From an uncultured Lachnospiraceae bacterium (GTDB lineage Bacteria > Bacillota > Clostridia > Lachnospirales > Lachnospiraceae), in the NCBI GenBank assembly GCA_934339365.1, contig CAKRHW010000007.1, forward strand, positions 7,635-71,634: DNA of 64,000 nt, in the 5' to 3' direction. Below, one piece after another: positions 1-9,087 of this stretch. Position 1 is the first letter of the stretch, and each line of letters starts with the position of its first letter. Below the pieces are notes generated by a model that ran no database searches, had not been told where the DNA came from, and saw only the letters and a program-made list of their open reading frames with translations. Both the position numbers and the translations under genes were made by a program.

Positions 1-624
1 ATAAAAGTTATGTTCTCCTTTTAAATGTGCCGCATAGACCTGAATCTTTTCCTGTTTCATCGTTAAAATGGTCTCTTTTAAGTCTGGCACAATCACAAAT
101 GGAACGCGAAATATGGTTCCCATCGTCGAACGAATGACCTTTGGATTATAAATATCCACCGTATTCTGGCTTAAAATGACACCGCTTACTCCCGCTGCCT
201 CTGATGTCCTGAGAATTGTTCCTAAATTTCCTGGATCCTGAATATTTTCAAGCACAAGAACGCATGGATTTTTACTTTTGTTAAATGCCTGCTTCAGGAT
301 ATCGGAAAATGTGGTTTCTGACTGTTTTACCAATGCTAAAATTCCCTGTGGAGTCATCGTGTCTGACATATGACGAAATACAGAATCTTCCACTACTTCA
401 TAACGAATCCCGGATATCTTTTCAAATAATTCCTGATTCTTTTCGTTCATCCGATTGTGATACAGGCTTTCTGATACATATAATTCCCGCAGTCTGTTTT
501 TTGGCACTTCACTGACCATTCGAATTCCTTCTACCACAAATAACTGCTCTTCTTTTCTGGCTTTTGCTTTTTTTAATAAGGATATGACCCTTTTAATTTG
601 CTTATTCGAAGCAGATGTAATCAT
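1..624 (-). CDS. TrmH/SpoU-family RNA 2'-O-methyltransferase (3' part cut by window edge)
   Basis: Translating the minus strand from an ATG at 624, behind an AGGAGG site, gives 208 residues with no stop before the window edge, so the C-terminus is missing. The first 100 residues look like the N-terminal substrate-binding domain of SpoU methylases. The segment LENIQDPGNLGTILRTSEA is the classic SpoU motif 1, which contains the Asn and Arg that bind ribose and the SAM-knot. Members methylate ribose 2'-OH groups in 23S rRNA or tRNA; the exact target cannot be told from the fragment. It is the last gene of a minus-strand run after ktrB and ktrA, 12 bp downstream of ktrA. The family is clear; the substrate is not. 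Confidence 0.88.
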   Translation of the reverse strand, partial: MITSASNKQIKRVISLLKKAKARKEEQLFVVEGIRMVSEVPKNRLRELYVSESLYHNRMNEKNQELFEKISGIRYEVVEDSVFRHMSDTMTPQGILALVKQSETTFSDILKQAFNKSKNPCVLVLENIQDPGNLGTILRTSEAAGVSGVILSQNTVDIYNPKVIRSTMGTIFRVPFVIVPDLKETILTMKQEKIQVYAAHLKGEHNFY

Positions 625-636
625 GTTTTCCTCCTG

Positions 637-1290
637 TTATTTTCGAAATACTTTTGCAATCATTGCGTTCTCGCCTAAAACAACCAATGAAGTCTCTGCC
701 TCTAATGGTGCTTCTGGTTCTACATTAATACTGACTTCTCCATTTTTACGAACTGCAATAATATTAAATCCATATTTTTCTCTTAAATGTAACTGTACTA
801 AATTCTTAGAAACCCATTCACCTGGAATCTCTACTTCTACAATGCTGAAACTATCCGACAAATCTGCTAAGTCCACAAAATTTCCCTGCAAAAGATTCTT
901 GGCAAGTCTGCTTCCCATTGCCCGTTCCGGAAAGATAATCTCATCTGCTCCAACCTTTTTTAATACCGTCGCCTGTATTTCATTTCTGGCTTTGCAGATG
1001 ACATAATTCACTCCCGCTTCCTTGGCTGCAATCACTGCCATGACCGAAGCCTCAAGATTATCTGCAATAGCAATCACTGCCACATCCACATTTGCAAGCC
1101 CTAAGCTTTTCATCACTTCCATTTCCGTAACATCTGCACGTACTGCATAAGTGACTTCATCTGCAATATCCCGAATGATTTCTTCGTCTTTATCCACTGC
1201 AAGTACATTTCCACCGTTCGATGCAAATGTAGTTGCAATACTTCTTCCAAATTTTCCTAATCCTAATACCGCTATTTCTCTAAATGCCAT
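637..1290 (-). CDS. ktrA: KtrA/TrkA-family potassium uptake regulatory (RCK) subunit
   Basis: This 217-residue cytoplasmic protein begins with a Rossmann NAD/ATP-binding fold (GLGKFGRS near residue 10, acidic VDKDE at the end of strand 2) and ends in a TrkA_C domain from about residue 135. That is the normal single-RCK layout of KtrA. KtrA rings gate the KtrB membrane subunit in response to nucleotides and are known c-di-AMP targets in Firmicutes. The gene starts at an ATG behind an AGGAGG site and lies 18 bp downstream of ktrB, so the two are almost surely co-transcribed. The trkA name would serve equally well. Confidence 0.93.
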   Translation of the reverse strand: MAFREIAVLGLGKFGRSIATTFASNGGNVLAVDKDEEIIRDIADEVTYAVRADVTEMEVMKSLGLANVDVAVIAIADNLEASVMAVIAAKEAGVNYVICKARNEIQATVLKKVGADEIIFPERAMGSRLAKNLLQGNFVDLADLSDSFSIVEVEIPGEWVSKNLVQLHLREKYGFNIIAVRKNGEVSINVEPEAPLEAETSLVVLGENAMIAKVFRK

Positions 1291-1308
1291 TTCTTTTCTC
1301 CTCCTAAT

Positions 1309-2709
1309 TTAACCGACAATGACTTTCTTTTCCGGCAATTCTCTCTTATGATAATTGCCATCTTTTCTTTTCATGGAAAATGCCATTGCCATTGTAATCG
1401 GTCCGATTCTTCCTATAAACATCATAAATATAATCACTATTTTTCCAAAACAATCTAGTAATGCGGTTGCACCTCTCGTCAGTCCAACCGTTCCAATTGC
1501 AGAGGCCGCTTCAAATACAATACTTCCTAACGGAATCTTTTGTGTTGCTGAAAGTAAAAAGATGCCTCCGTACATCAGCAAAATAAAAATACCTGCCACA
1601 GCCATTCCTGTCTTTACATTATCCGATCCAATCTTGCGGTCAAATACTTCCGTATCTTTTTTTCCCTGAATGGTACACTTCATACTGACATAAATCATGC
1701 CGACTGTCGTTGTCTTGATTCCACCTGCTGTTCCAATCGGAGAACCTCCAATCATCATAAGAATGACTAATATTAACAGCGTGGCATTTCTAAAATTCTG
1801 TTGTGGAATCATTGCAAAACCAGCCGTTCTTGTAGTAACAGATTCAAATAAAGATGCCATACATTTATCCCAGACAGGAAGGTTTCCAATGGTATCTGGA
1901 TTTTGAAATTCTGAAATAAAAATAATGACTGCACCACCAAATATTAAAATCAGTGATGTAACAATGGCAAGTTTAGAATGCAAAGTCAGTCTTTTTGCCA
2001 TGCCATGATATTGTCCATTCTTCTTTGCTTCCTTTAAGACTCTCTTTACATCCCACCATACGACAAATCCGATTCCACCCATAATAATCAAAAACATGGT
2101 TGTCAGATTCATCAATACACTTGAACTGTATGGGATAAAGCTCTCATCTCCAATCAGATCAATTCCGGCATTACAAAAAGCAGAAACTGCATGGAAAATA
2201 GCATATAAAATTCCTTTTCCCACTCCATACTGCGGAACAAACTGAAAGGCATATAATACTGCTCCGATTCCTTCCACTAACAAAGTACCCTTAATAATTT
2301 TAATGGTCAGCTTAACTAACCCTTGTAAAGAATCCATGTTATAGGCTTCCTGAAGCATCATTCGTTCTTTTAATGTAATTCGCTTTCCAATCATGATAAA
2401 GAAACCAATCGAAACCGAGATAACGCCCAGTCCGCCAATCTGAATTAATATCAAAATGACTACTTTGCCAAATACACTCCAGTATGCATAGGTCGGGACA
2501 ACCGTAAGTCCTGTCACACAGACCGAAGTTGTCGCCGTAAATAATGCGTCGACAAAAGAAGTCCATTCTCCTTTTGCAGACGAAACCGGAAGACACAAAA
2601 AAAATGTTCCAAGTAAAACCAGAAATAAGAAACCGGCTATCATAATACGTGGTGTGTCAAGTTTTCCAATCTTTCTTTTTTTTATTACTGTCTCCTCACC
2701 TATTCTCAT
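1309..2709 (-). CDS. ktrB: KtrB/TrkH-family potassium uptake membrane subunit
   Basis: This 466-residue integral membrane protein has about ten hydrophobic segments arranged as the repeated M1-P-M2 units of the Trk/Ktr/HKT family. The glycine-containing pore loops are visible in the TSVCVTGLT, SAFCNAGIDL, TRTAGFA and SAIGTVGLTRG stretches, which form the selectivity filter. It imports K+ (Na+ driven in well-studied KtrB proteins) and is gated by the KtrA protein encoded next. The ATG at 2709 lies 1 bp past the dnaE stop, so translation may be coupled. No strong Shine-Dalgarno sequence precedes the start, which leaves the exact N-terminus slightly uncertain. Confidence 0.92.
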   Translation of the reverse strand: MRIGEETVIKKRKIGKLDTPRIMIAGFLFLVLLGTFFLCLPVSSAKGEWTSFVDALFTATTSVCVTGLTVVPTYAYWSVFGKVVILILIQIGGLGVISVSIGFFIMIGKRITLKERMMLQEAYNMDSLQGLVKLTIKIIKGTLLVEGIGAVLYAFQFVPQYGVGKGILYAIFHAVSAFCNAGIDLIGDESFIPYSSSVLMNLTTMFLIIMGGIGFVVWWDVKRVLKEAKKNGQYHGMAKRLTLHSKLAIVTSLILIFGGAVIIFISEFQNPDTIGNLPVWDKCMASLFESVTTRTAGFAMIPQQNFRNATLLILVILMMIGGSPIGTAGGIKTTTVGMIYVSMKCTIQGKKDTEVFDRKIGSDNVKTGMAVAGIFILLMYGGIFLLSATQKIPLGSIVFEAASAIGTVGLTRGATALLDCFGKIVIIFMMFIGRIGPITMAMAFSMKRKDGNYHKRELPEKKVIVG

Positions 2710-2710
2710 A

Positions 2711-5700
2711 TCATCGAATCCCTTTCTCTACGATTTTCACATTTTCTTCTCCATAAATCTTCCTCAAAAATGCCAGTGCCTCATCTGTCACTTCAATTCC
2801 CTGATTGGGTGGAAGTTTTTTCTGCATTTTTTCCTTTGCAACATACAAAACCACTTCACTTCTTCCATCATATTTTGACAGATTCTTCATCAGTTCATCT
2901 TTCCCTGCTGTATAACTTTCCATGTTATCAAACCGAATCCAGACCTGCGTCGGGCACTGTTGAAATGAAATAATTTCCTCACAAAATACCTTTCCATTCG
3001 CCTCTTCTTCTAGTGATACGGTTCCTTTAATAAATACCTTATTATCCTCTTTGATAAAGTCACGATATTTTGCATATGCTTTTGAAAATACAATAACTTC
3101 TACCGTTCCAACCATATCTTCAATGGTTAAAAATGCCATCAGCTGATTGTATTTTGTTGTCTTGACCGAGATATTTGTAATCATTCCACCAATGATAACA
3201 CGCTGCTTATCCTTTAATTTCGTGACACCAGCTTCATTGGCTTCAAAATCAGTAGTCAGATTGGTAATGCTTTTCTTCATTTTTTGTGCATACTCTTCTA
3301 ATGGATGCCCTGTAATATAAACACCGAGTACTTCTTTTTCTAATGATAACAATACTTCTTTTGGATATTCGCCTACATTTGGAAGCTGAATCTCAAACTG
3401 TTTCTTTTCCTCTTCTCCGCCAAAATCTAAAAATGACATCTGGCTATAAGACATGGAGGCAGGCTGACTTTCTTCCTTGTCAAATCCATCCATGGTAATC
3501 TCTCCTGAAATAGCATCCTTTTTTCCTGCACTGATGCTTGCTAAAAACTTCGGATATACCATCATATTCTGTTTTCTGCTTCCCTCAAAAGAATCAAATG
3601 CTCCTGCCTTAATAAAGTTCTCAATGGCACGTTTATTTACATCTAATCCCGCAGTCCGCGTAATAAAATCCTGTAAATTCTTATATTTTCCTCTTGCATT
3701 TCGTTCTGCAATAATTCCGTCAATCACAGCTCCGCCAATACTTTTAATTGCTGAAAGTGCATAACAGATTGCGTTTCCCGAAACGGAAAAAGTTCTTTGT
3801 CCTTCATTGATATCCGGTGGAAGTACCTTAATTCCCATATTTCTACAAGTCAGGATATACTCTGATACTTTCGAAGTATTATCAATCACACTTGTCATTA
3901 AAGCTGCCATAAATTCTACCGGATAATAATATTTTAAATACGCAGTCTGATAAGAAACAACTGCATAACAGGCTGCATGGGATTTATTAAATGCATATTT
4001 TGCAAAATCAATCATGTCATCATAGATTTTATTTGCAACTTTCTCATCGATGCCCCGTTTTAAACAGCCATCAATTCCATCTTTTTCATTTCCATAAACA
4101 AAGTTCTTTCGCTCTTCTTCCATGACTTTTAATTTCTTTTTACTCATGGCTCTTCGAAGCAAATCACTTCGTCCAAGTGTAAATCCTCCAAGATCACGAA
4201 CAATCTGCATAACCTGCTCCTGGTATACAATACAGCCATATGTGGGTTCTAGAATTGGTTTTAATTCTTTGCAGTCATACGTAATCTGATCTGGATGATT
4301 TTTCCCTTTTAAATATTTCGGAATAAAATCCATCGGTCCCGGACGATATAAAGAAATTCCGGCTATGATATCCTCTAAACATTCCGGTTTCAATTCTTTC
4401 ATGAAGTTTTTCATCCCGGCACTTTCAAGCTGAAAGACTCCTTCTGTCTTTCCCGTTCCAATGGATGCTAATACTTTCTTATCATTATAATCCATCGTAT
4501 GCGTATCAATTTCCACTCCATGATTCTGCTTTACAAATTGTATGGCATTCTGAATAACGGTTAAAGTACGAAGACCTAAAAAGTCCATCTTCAAAAGTCC
4601 TAATTCCTCAAGAGTGGTCATAATATACTGCGTCGTAACAGCTCCATCTCCACCTCTCGAAAGTGGAACAAATTCATCTACTGGTTTTTGACAGATTACA
4701 ACTCCGGCTGCATGAATCGAAGTATGTCTTGGAAGTCCTTCTAGACGTTTGCAAATATCAATCAGTTCATGCACTTCTTCATCCGTTTCATAAACCGTTC
4801 GAAATTCCGGATTTTGTTTCAATGCTTTATCTATCGTAATTCCAAGATCTGTCGGTATCATTTTTGCAATTGTATCCACTCTGGCATATGGCATATCTAA
4901 CACTCGTCCTACATCACGAATGACACCACGTGCTGCTAAAGTTCCAAATGTTACAATCTGGGCAACGCAGTCTTTTCCATATTTGCGCACCACATAATCA
5001 ATCACTTCCTGTCGTCTCTCGTAACAGAAATCGACGTCAATATCGGGCATGGAAACACGTTCCGGATTCAAAAAACGTTCAAACAGAAGCTGGTAACGAA
5101 TAGGGTCAATATCCGTAATTGCCAATGTATAAGCCACGATAGAACCCGCTGCCGAACCTCTTCCCGGACCAACGGCAATTCCATGACTCTTTGCATAATT
5201 AATAAAATCCCAGACAATTAAAAAATAATCCACATATCCCATATTTTTAATGGTATTTAATTCATAGTCGAGACGGTCTTCTAATTTTTTTGTCACCTGT
5301 TTATATCTTTTCTTTAGTCCTTCCCGACACAGATGATTCAGATATTCCCATGATGTAAAGCCTTCCGGAACATCGTATCTTGGAAGTTTTGTCACACCAA
5401 ATTCAATCTCAACATTACATCTTTCTGCAATCTTTCCTGTATTATCAATAGCCTCCTGCGCAAATGGAAATAACTCTCGCATCTCCTGTTCTGACTTTAA
5501 ATAATACTGTCCGCCTTCATACCGCATACGGTCTTCATCCTGCACCTTTTTCCTGGTCTGGATACACAGTAAAATATCATGTGCATTGGCATCTTCCGCA
5601 TACGTATAGTGAACATCATTCGTTGCTACCAATGGGATTTCTAACTGTCTGCTCATCGTCAATAGTTGTCCATTTACCAGATGCTGCTCCTCGATTCCAT

Positions 5701-6232
5701 GATCCTGCAATTCCAGGAAAAAATTACCTTTGCCAAAAATCTCTTCATATCTTTTTGCTGCAGCAACTGCCTCGTCGTACATGCCTCGTACCAGATTCTT
5801 CTGTACCTCTCCTGCCAGACAGGCACTTAATGCAATAATGCCTTCATGATACTGTTCTAAAAGTTCTAAATCTACTCTCGGCTTGTAATAATAGCCATCA
5901 ATAAAACCTTTCGATACAATCTTCATAAGATTGGCATATCCCTGATTATTTTCTGCTAATAATACCAGATGATAATAACGGTCTTCCGATGTACCTGCCT
6001 CTTTCTCAAATCTGCTTCCCGGAGCAACATAAACCTCACACCCAATAATTGGTTTCACTCCTGCTTCTTTTGCAGCACGATAAAAATCAATCACACCATA
6101 CATGACACCATGGTCTGTAATGGCTAAACTATTCATCCCCAGTTCCTTTGCTCTGGCTGTAATTTCTTTAATTTTACTTGAGCCATCTAACAGACTATAT
6201 TCTGTATGGACATGTAAATGTGTAAAACTCAT
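2711..6232 (-). CDS. dnaE: DNA polymerase III subunit alpha (DnaE)
   Basis: This 1173-residue replicative polymerase belongs to the DnaE class; Firmicutes usually also carry PolC elsewhere. The N-terminal PHP domain starts with FTHLHVHTEYSLLDGS. The palm/finger region shows PGRGSAAGS near residue 355 and the catalytic acidic stretch PDIDVDFCYERR near 400. A helix-hairpin-helix region and an OB fold follow in the last third. There is no DnaQ-type exonuclease insertion, as expected for DnaE rather than PolC. The ATG at 6232 follows a GGAGA site. It lies downstream of crh, past a hairpin, and directly upstream of ktrB. Confidence 0.97.
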   Translation of the reverse strand: MSFTHLHVHTEYSLLDGSSKIKEITARAKELGMNSLAITDHGVMYGVIDFYRAAKEAGVKPIIGCEVYVAPGSRFEKEAGTSEDRYYHLVLLAENNQGYANLMKIVSKGFIDGYYYKPRVDLELLEQYHEGIIALSACLAGEVQKNLVRGMYDEAVAAAKRYEEIFGKGNFFLELQDHGIEEQHLVNGQLLTMSRQLEIPLVATNDVHYTYAEDANAHDILLCIQTRKKVQDEDRMRYEGGQYYLKSEQEMRELFPFAQEAIDNTGKIAERCNVEIEFGVTKLPRYDVPEGFTSWEYLNHLCREGLKKRYKQVTKKLEDRLDYELNTIKNMGYVDYFLIVWDFINYAKSHGIAVGPGRGSAAGSIVAYTLAITDIDPIRYQLLFERFLNPERVSMPDIDVDFCYERRQEVIDYVVRKYGKDCVAQIVTFGTLAARGVIRDVGRVLDMPYARVDTIAKMIPTDLGITIDKALKQNPEFRTVYETDEEVHELIDICKRLEGLPRHTSIHAAGVVICQKPVDEFVPLSRGGDGAVTTQYIMTTLEELGLLKMDFLGLRTLTVIQNAIQFVKQNHGVEIDTHTMDYNDKKVLASIGTGKTEGVFQLESAGMKNFMKELKPECLEDIIAGISLYRPGPMDFIPKYLKGKNHPDQITYDCKELKPILEPTYGCIVYQEQVMQIVRDLGGFTLGRSDLLRRAMSKKKLKVMEEERKNFVYGNEKDGIDGCLKRGIDEKVANKIYDDMIDFAKYAFNKSHAACYAVVSYQTAYLKYYYPVEFMAALMTSVIDNTSKVSEYILTCRNMGIKVLPPDINEGQRTFSVSGNAICYALSAIKSIGGAVIDGIIAERNARGKYKNLQDFITRTAGLDVNKRAIENFIKAGAFDSFEGSRKQNMMVYPKFLASISAGKKDAISGEITMDGFDKEESQPASMSYSQMSFLDFGGEEEKKQFEIQLPNVGEYPKEVLLSLEKEVLGVYITGHPLEEYAQKMKKSITNLTTDFEANEAGVTKLKDKQRVIIGGMITNISVKTTKYNQLMAFLTIEDMVGTVEVIVFSKAYAKYRDFIKEDNKVFIKGTVSLEEEANGKVFCEEIISFQQCPTQVWIRFDNMESYTAGKDELMKNLSKYDGRSEVVLYVAKEKMQKKLPPNQGIEVTDEALAFLRKIYGEENVKIVEKGIR

Positions 6233-6265
6233 TCTTTTTCTCCTACGCCTCTAAGCTACTACGGA

Positions 6266-6290
6266 AAAAGCTGGCATTTCGCCAGCTTTT
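6266..6290 (-). terminator. Hairpin terminator after crh
   Basis: A perfect inverted repeat (arms AAAAGCTGGC and GCCAGCTTTT, 5-nt loop) lies between crh and dnaE. A short U run follows on the minus strand. It probably trims crh transcripts while allowing some read-through into dnaE. The plus-strand reading is also U-flanked, but no plus-strand gene lies upstream. Confidence 0.7.
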
Positions 6291-6321
6291 CCTATTTTGG
6301 TTATAACAAAAAACACGCTAT

Positions 6322-6579
6322 CTATTGTTTGTTCCCTAAATATTCCTCTATGCTCTTCATTGCTTCTTCTTCATCTGGTCCGTCCGCTGTAATTGCAACG
6401 CTCTCTCCTGCTGCAAGTCCTAATGTCATCATACCCATGATGCTCTTTGCATTTACCTTCTTGTTATCATATTCTACATAAATGTTACTGTCATACTTAC
6501 TTGCAACCTGTACAAAAACCGCAACCGGTCTTGCCTCTAATCCTGTCTTAATCTCAATAGTAATGTTCTTCGTTATCAT
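6322..6579 (-). CDS. crh: Crh-like HPr-family regulatory phosphocarrier homologue
   Basis: This 85-residue HPr-fold protein differs from a true PTS phosphocarrier in one key place. The active-site motif reads GLEARP, so residue 15 is Glu instead of the PEP-dependent phosphorylatable His. Ser46 is kept in the KSIMGMM helix, which is the HPrK/P target site. That pattern, together with its position right after whiA and rapZ, matches Bacillus Crh, whose Ser46-phosphorylated form is a CcpA co-repressor in carbon catabolite repression. The cognate kinase gene hprK lies about 3.4 kb upstream on the same strand. The gene follows whiA by 25 bp and starts with AGGAGG-ATG. A genuine PTS HPr should be encoded elsewhere. 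Confidence 0.9.
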   Translation of the reverse strand: MITKNITIEIKTGLEARPVAVFVQVASKYDSNIYVEYDNKKVNAKSIMGMMTLGLAAGESVAITADGPDEEEAMKSIEEYLGNKQ

Positions 6580-6604
6580 ATTTTCCTCCTATATTGTAAA
6601 TACT

Positions 6605-7561
6605 TTAAAATTGATTCCTGCTTCTTATATCGCCCGCGATCTCACTCAACCGCCTTAAACGATGATTCACGCCAGACTTTCCAACCGGTGGATTTAAAAT
6701 CTTTCCCAATTCCACTAGTGATGCTTCCGGGTTCTCTAATCGTATCTCTGCCATCTGCCTCAAATTCTCAGGAAGACTCTGCAGACCTCTGTACTGTTCA
6801 ATCATACGAATATCTTCTATCTGCTTATATGCTGTCTTCACAGTTTTATTCAGATTAGCCGTCTCACAATTTACCTTTCGATTCACGCTATTTCTCATGT
6901 CCTTCAAAATACGTATATTCTCGAGCTTCATTAATGCAACAGGTGCTTCCATCAGACTCAGTATGTTCACGATTGCATCGCCTTCTTTTATATATACCAC
7001 AAAATGCTTCTTCCGTTCAACTATTTTTGCATCTAATTGAAAATGTAGCATCAAAGCCTGTAGTTGTAAAGCCTTAGGCATCGTTGCACAACTAATCTCA
7101 AAATGATAAAAGCGGTTCGGATCTGTAATAGAGCCTGCTGCTAAAAATGCACCTCTTAAGTACGCTTTCTTGCAACAATCCTTCATTAAAATTAACTGAT
7201 TAGTTACAGAAAGCTTTTCGCCTAACTCACCATTCTCATCCATAAGCTTCACCGCCTGAATCAGCCGAAGTGCATCCTCATGATCCTTAACCACTATAGT
7301 ATATGTTCTTGCCTTCTTTATATATGCATGATATCGAATTGAAATTTCCGTATCTATATTAAATGTTTTTTTCAGTAATGTAAAGTATTTTCTTGCAACT
7401 GGCAGATTTTCTGTACTGATTCGGATTGCATAACGGTCAAACTGTGAAACTACGATATGTCCACACATGCTCATAATTGCAGCTATCTCCGCTATATTAC
7501 AGTGTCTGCTTTTGCTATAGCGGCCAGACAGTTCTTCTTTCACTTCACTTGAAAATGACAT
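6605..7561 (-). CDS. whiA: WhiA, DNA-binding cell division/sporulation regulator
   Basis: This 318-residue protein has the WhiA layout: a degenerate LAGLIDADG homing-endonuclease-like N-terminal half (about residues 1-215, including KKAYLRGAFLAAGS) and a C-terminal helix-turn-helix (about 225-318, with LENPEASLVELGKIL and GVNHRLRRLSEIA). WhiA binds DNA and links growth to division and chromosome segregation in Gram-positive bacteria. It lies 7 bp downstream of rapZ and 25 bp upstream of crh, the standard Firmicute cluster, but without the mgfK/yvcK gene found between rapZ and whiA in Bacillus. Confidence 0.96.
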   Translation of the reverse strand: MSFSSEVKEELSGRYSKSRHCNIAEIAAIMSMCGHIVVSQFDRYAIRISTENLPVARKYFTLLKKTFNIDTEISIRYHAYIKKARTYTIVVKDHEDALRLIQAVKLMDENGELGEKLSVTNQLILMKDCCKKAYLRGAFLAAGSITDPNRFYHFEISCATMPKALQLQALMLHFQLDAKIVERKKHFVVYIKEGDAIVNILSLMEAPVALMKLENIRILKDMRNSVNRKVNCETANLNKTVKTAYKQIEDIRMIEQYRGLQSLPENLRQMAEIRLENPEASLVELGKILNPPVGKSGVNHRLRRLSEIAGDIRSRNQF

Positions 7562-7568
7562 GTTACTC

Positions 7569-8429
7569 TTATCCTTTCAATACATCTCTGTGTTCAATCT
7601 TCAGTCCGTATCCTTCTTTTCCCTGAAGATGCTCATATAACCGATTCGCCATCGTAACAGAACGATGCTTGCCACCTGTACAGCCAATCGCAATTACAAG
7701 CTGATTCTTGCCTTCTATAATATAATTCGGAATCAAAAAATCAATCATGTCTTTTAATTTTTTATCAAATTCCTTAGACACTTCACTATTCATGACATAT
7801 TCCCTGACATCCTGATCATTTCCGGTCTTATGCTTAAGTTCCGGTACATAATACGGATTCGGCATAAAACGTACATCAAATACCAGATCTGCATCACTTG
7901 GCAGTCCATATTTAAATCCAAATGACATAACTGTAACAAAAATATTCTTAAAATTCTTATCATAAATAAAAATCTTCTCAATCTCTGCACGAAGCTCTTT
8001 GATTAACATCTTGCTGGTATCAATAATGTAATCCGCCTGCTCTCTTAAATAAACAAGTGCCTTACGTTCTTCCTTGATTCCTTCATCCACACGCTCTCCC
8101 CGCGCCAAAGGATGGGAACGTCTCGTCTCTTTATAACGGTGAATCAGAACCTGATTACTGGCATCTAAAAACAAAATCTCATATTCGTAATGATTCTGTT
8201 TCATGAATTTTAACACTTCATCCATGTTCTTCAGTCTAGAACCACTTCGGACATCCACACCAATTGCCACACGCTTCACATCTCCATTCGGTGCAAAAGT
8301 AAGTTCCGCAAATTTGCCCATTAACTTGACCGGCAAATTATCTACACAGAAATATCCTAAATCTTCAAATATCTTAAGTGCAGAACTCCTCCCTGCACCA
8401 GACATACCTGTTACAATTACGAATTTCAT
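7569..8429 (-). CDS. rapZ: RapZ/YvcJ-family nucleotide-binding protein
   Basis: This 286-residue protein has an N-terminal P-loop ATPase half and the C-terminal domain of the RapZ family (IGCTGGKHRSVTMANRL near residue 240). In E. coli RapZ is an RNA-binding adaptor controlling GlmS levels; Firmicute YvcJ binds and hydrolyses ATP and GTP. The Walker A sequence here is GMSGAGRSS (residues 8-16), with Arg (codon AGG) in place of the usual Lys. That may weaken nucleotide hydrolysis or may be a tolerated lineage variant. It heads the rapZ-whiA-crh run. A padR gene on the other strand separates it from murB. Confidence 0.94.
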   Translation of the reverse strand: MKFVIVTGMSGAGRSSALKIFEDLGYFCVDNLPVKLMGKFAELTFAPNGDVKRVAIGVDVRSGSRLKNMDEVLKFMKQNHYEYEILFLDASNQVLIHRYKETRRSHPLARGERVDEGIKEERKALVYLREQADYIIDTSKMLIKELRAEIEKIFIYDKNFKNIFVTVMSFGFKYGLPSDADLVFDVRFMPNPYYVPELKHKTGNDQDVREYVMNSEVSKEFDKKLKDMIDFLIPNYIIEGKNQLVIAIGCTGGKHRSVTMANRLYEHLQGKEGYGLKIEHRDVLKG

Positions 8430-8502
8430 ATATTTTCTCTCTTTCTTCCTAATCCTGTTCGCCTACATCTATCCTTCAACTCTTACATCCTATTATTTTA
8501 AT

Positions 8503-8531
8503 ATTCTACTACATTAGAAATATAAAAACAA
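8503..8531 (-). promoter_or_regulatory. Candidate promoter of rapZ-whiA-crh
   Basis: On the minus strand TTGTTT and TAGAAT are separated by exactly 17 bp, about 75 bp ahead of the rapZ start. The boxes are not perfect. It is the best sigma-A-like match in the padR-rapZ gap and would be needed because padR interrupts the run from murB. Confidence 0.45.
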
Positions 8532-8671
8532 GAAGGAACCCCGAACATATTATCACTTTTCCGATTCCGAATATTCACAGGAGATTCACAACATTCTCCC
8601 TTGAATTCTTATTTTGAACGTGCTAGACTACCTATATAAACAAATATATTTTTAAAGGAAGTGAAATAAGA

Positions 8672-9037
8672 ATGAATATTAACACCCCAAACCTTAAGGC
8701 AATTGGAGCGAATCTAAAAAAGGCCACTGCAGAGATGATTGTTTTGAATCTGATTGCAGCAAAGGAGGAGACCTATGGTTTTGAGATTGCCAGAACAATG
8801 TCAGACCTGACGAACCGTAAATACCATATCGGGGAAGGTTCTACTTATACAATTCTTACACGTTTAGAAGAAAACGGTTGTATTACTTCCGAGCGACGTA
8901 CCGTCACCGGCAAGCGTGTTCGTGTCTACTACAAGATTACTGAAAAGGGACGTGACTTTTTAAGAAGTATGAAAGACGAATATCTCTGTCAGATTGATTT
9001 AATTCAAACACTCATTGACTACCCGCAGCAGTATTAA
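8672..9037 (+). CDS. PadR-family winged-helix transcriptional regulator
   Basis: This 121-residue protein has a PadR-type winged helix. The features seen are EMIVLNLIAAKEETYGFEIARTM (helices 1-2), the GSTYTILTRLEENGCI recognition helix and the wing with GKRVRVYYKITEKGR. The short C-terminal helix (PadR-s subtype) would make a dimer. PadR proteins usually repress nearby transporter or stress genes, but no obvious target adjoins it; autoregulation is possible. It is the only plus-strand gene inside the murB-to-trmH minus-strand run, so it appears to be an insertion. A GGAAGTG ribosome site precedes the ATG. Confidence 0.88.
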   Translation: MNINTPNLKAIGANLKKATAEMIVLNLIAAKEETYGFEIARTMSDLTNRKYHIGEGSTYTILTRLEENGCITSERRTVTGKRVRVYYKITEKGRDFLRSMKDEYLCQIDLIQTLIDYPQQY

Positions 9038-9051
9038 TTATGAAATATTTT

Positions 9052-9075
9052 TCCCAGGCTCCTAAGAGCCTGGGA
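9052..9075. terminator. Bidirectional terminator between padR and murB
   Basis: A 10-bp perfect stem (TCCCAGGCTC / GAGCCTGGGA, loop CTAA) lies between the convergent padR and murB genes. It has a T-rich run on the plus side (ATTTTATTTT) and an A-rich stretch upstream that gives U residues on the minus strand. It can stop transcription from both sides. Confidence 0.85.
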
Positions 9076-9087
9076 TTTTATTTTGTC

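Noticed and set aside
5464..5838. Plus-strand open frames inside dnaE, ftsH and other long genes
   Set aside because: They are antisense shadows of real genes without ribosome sites or family features.
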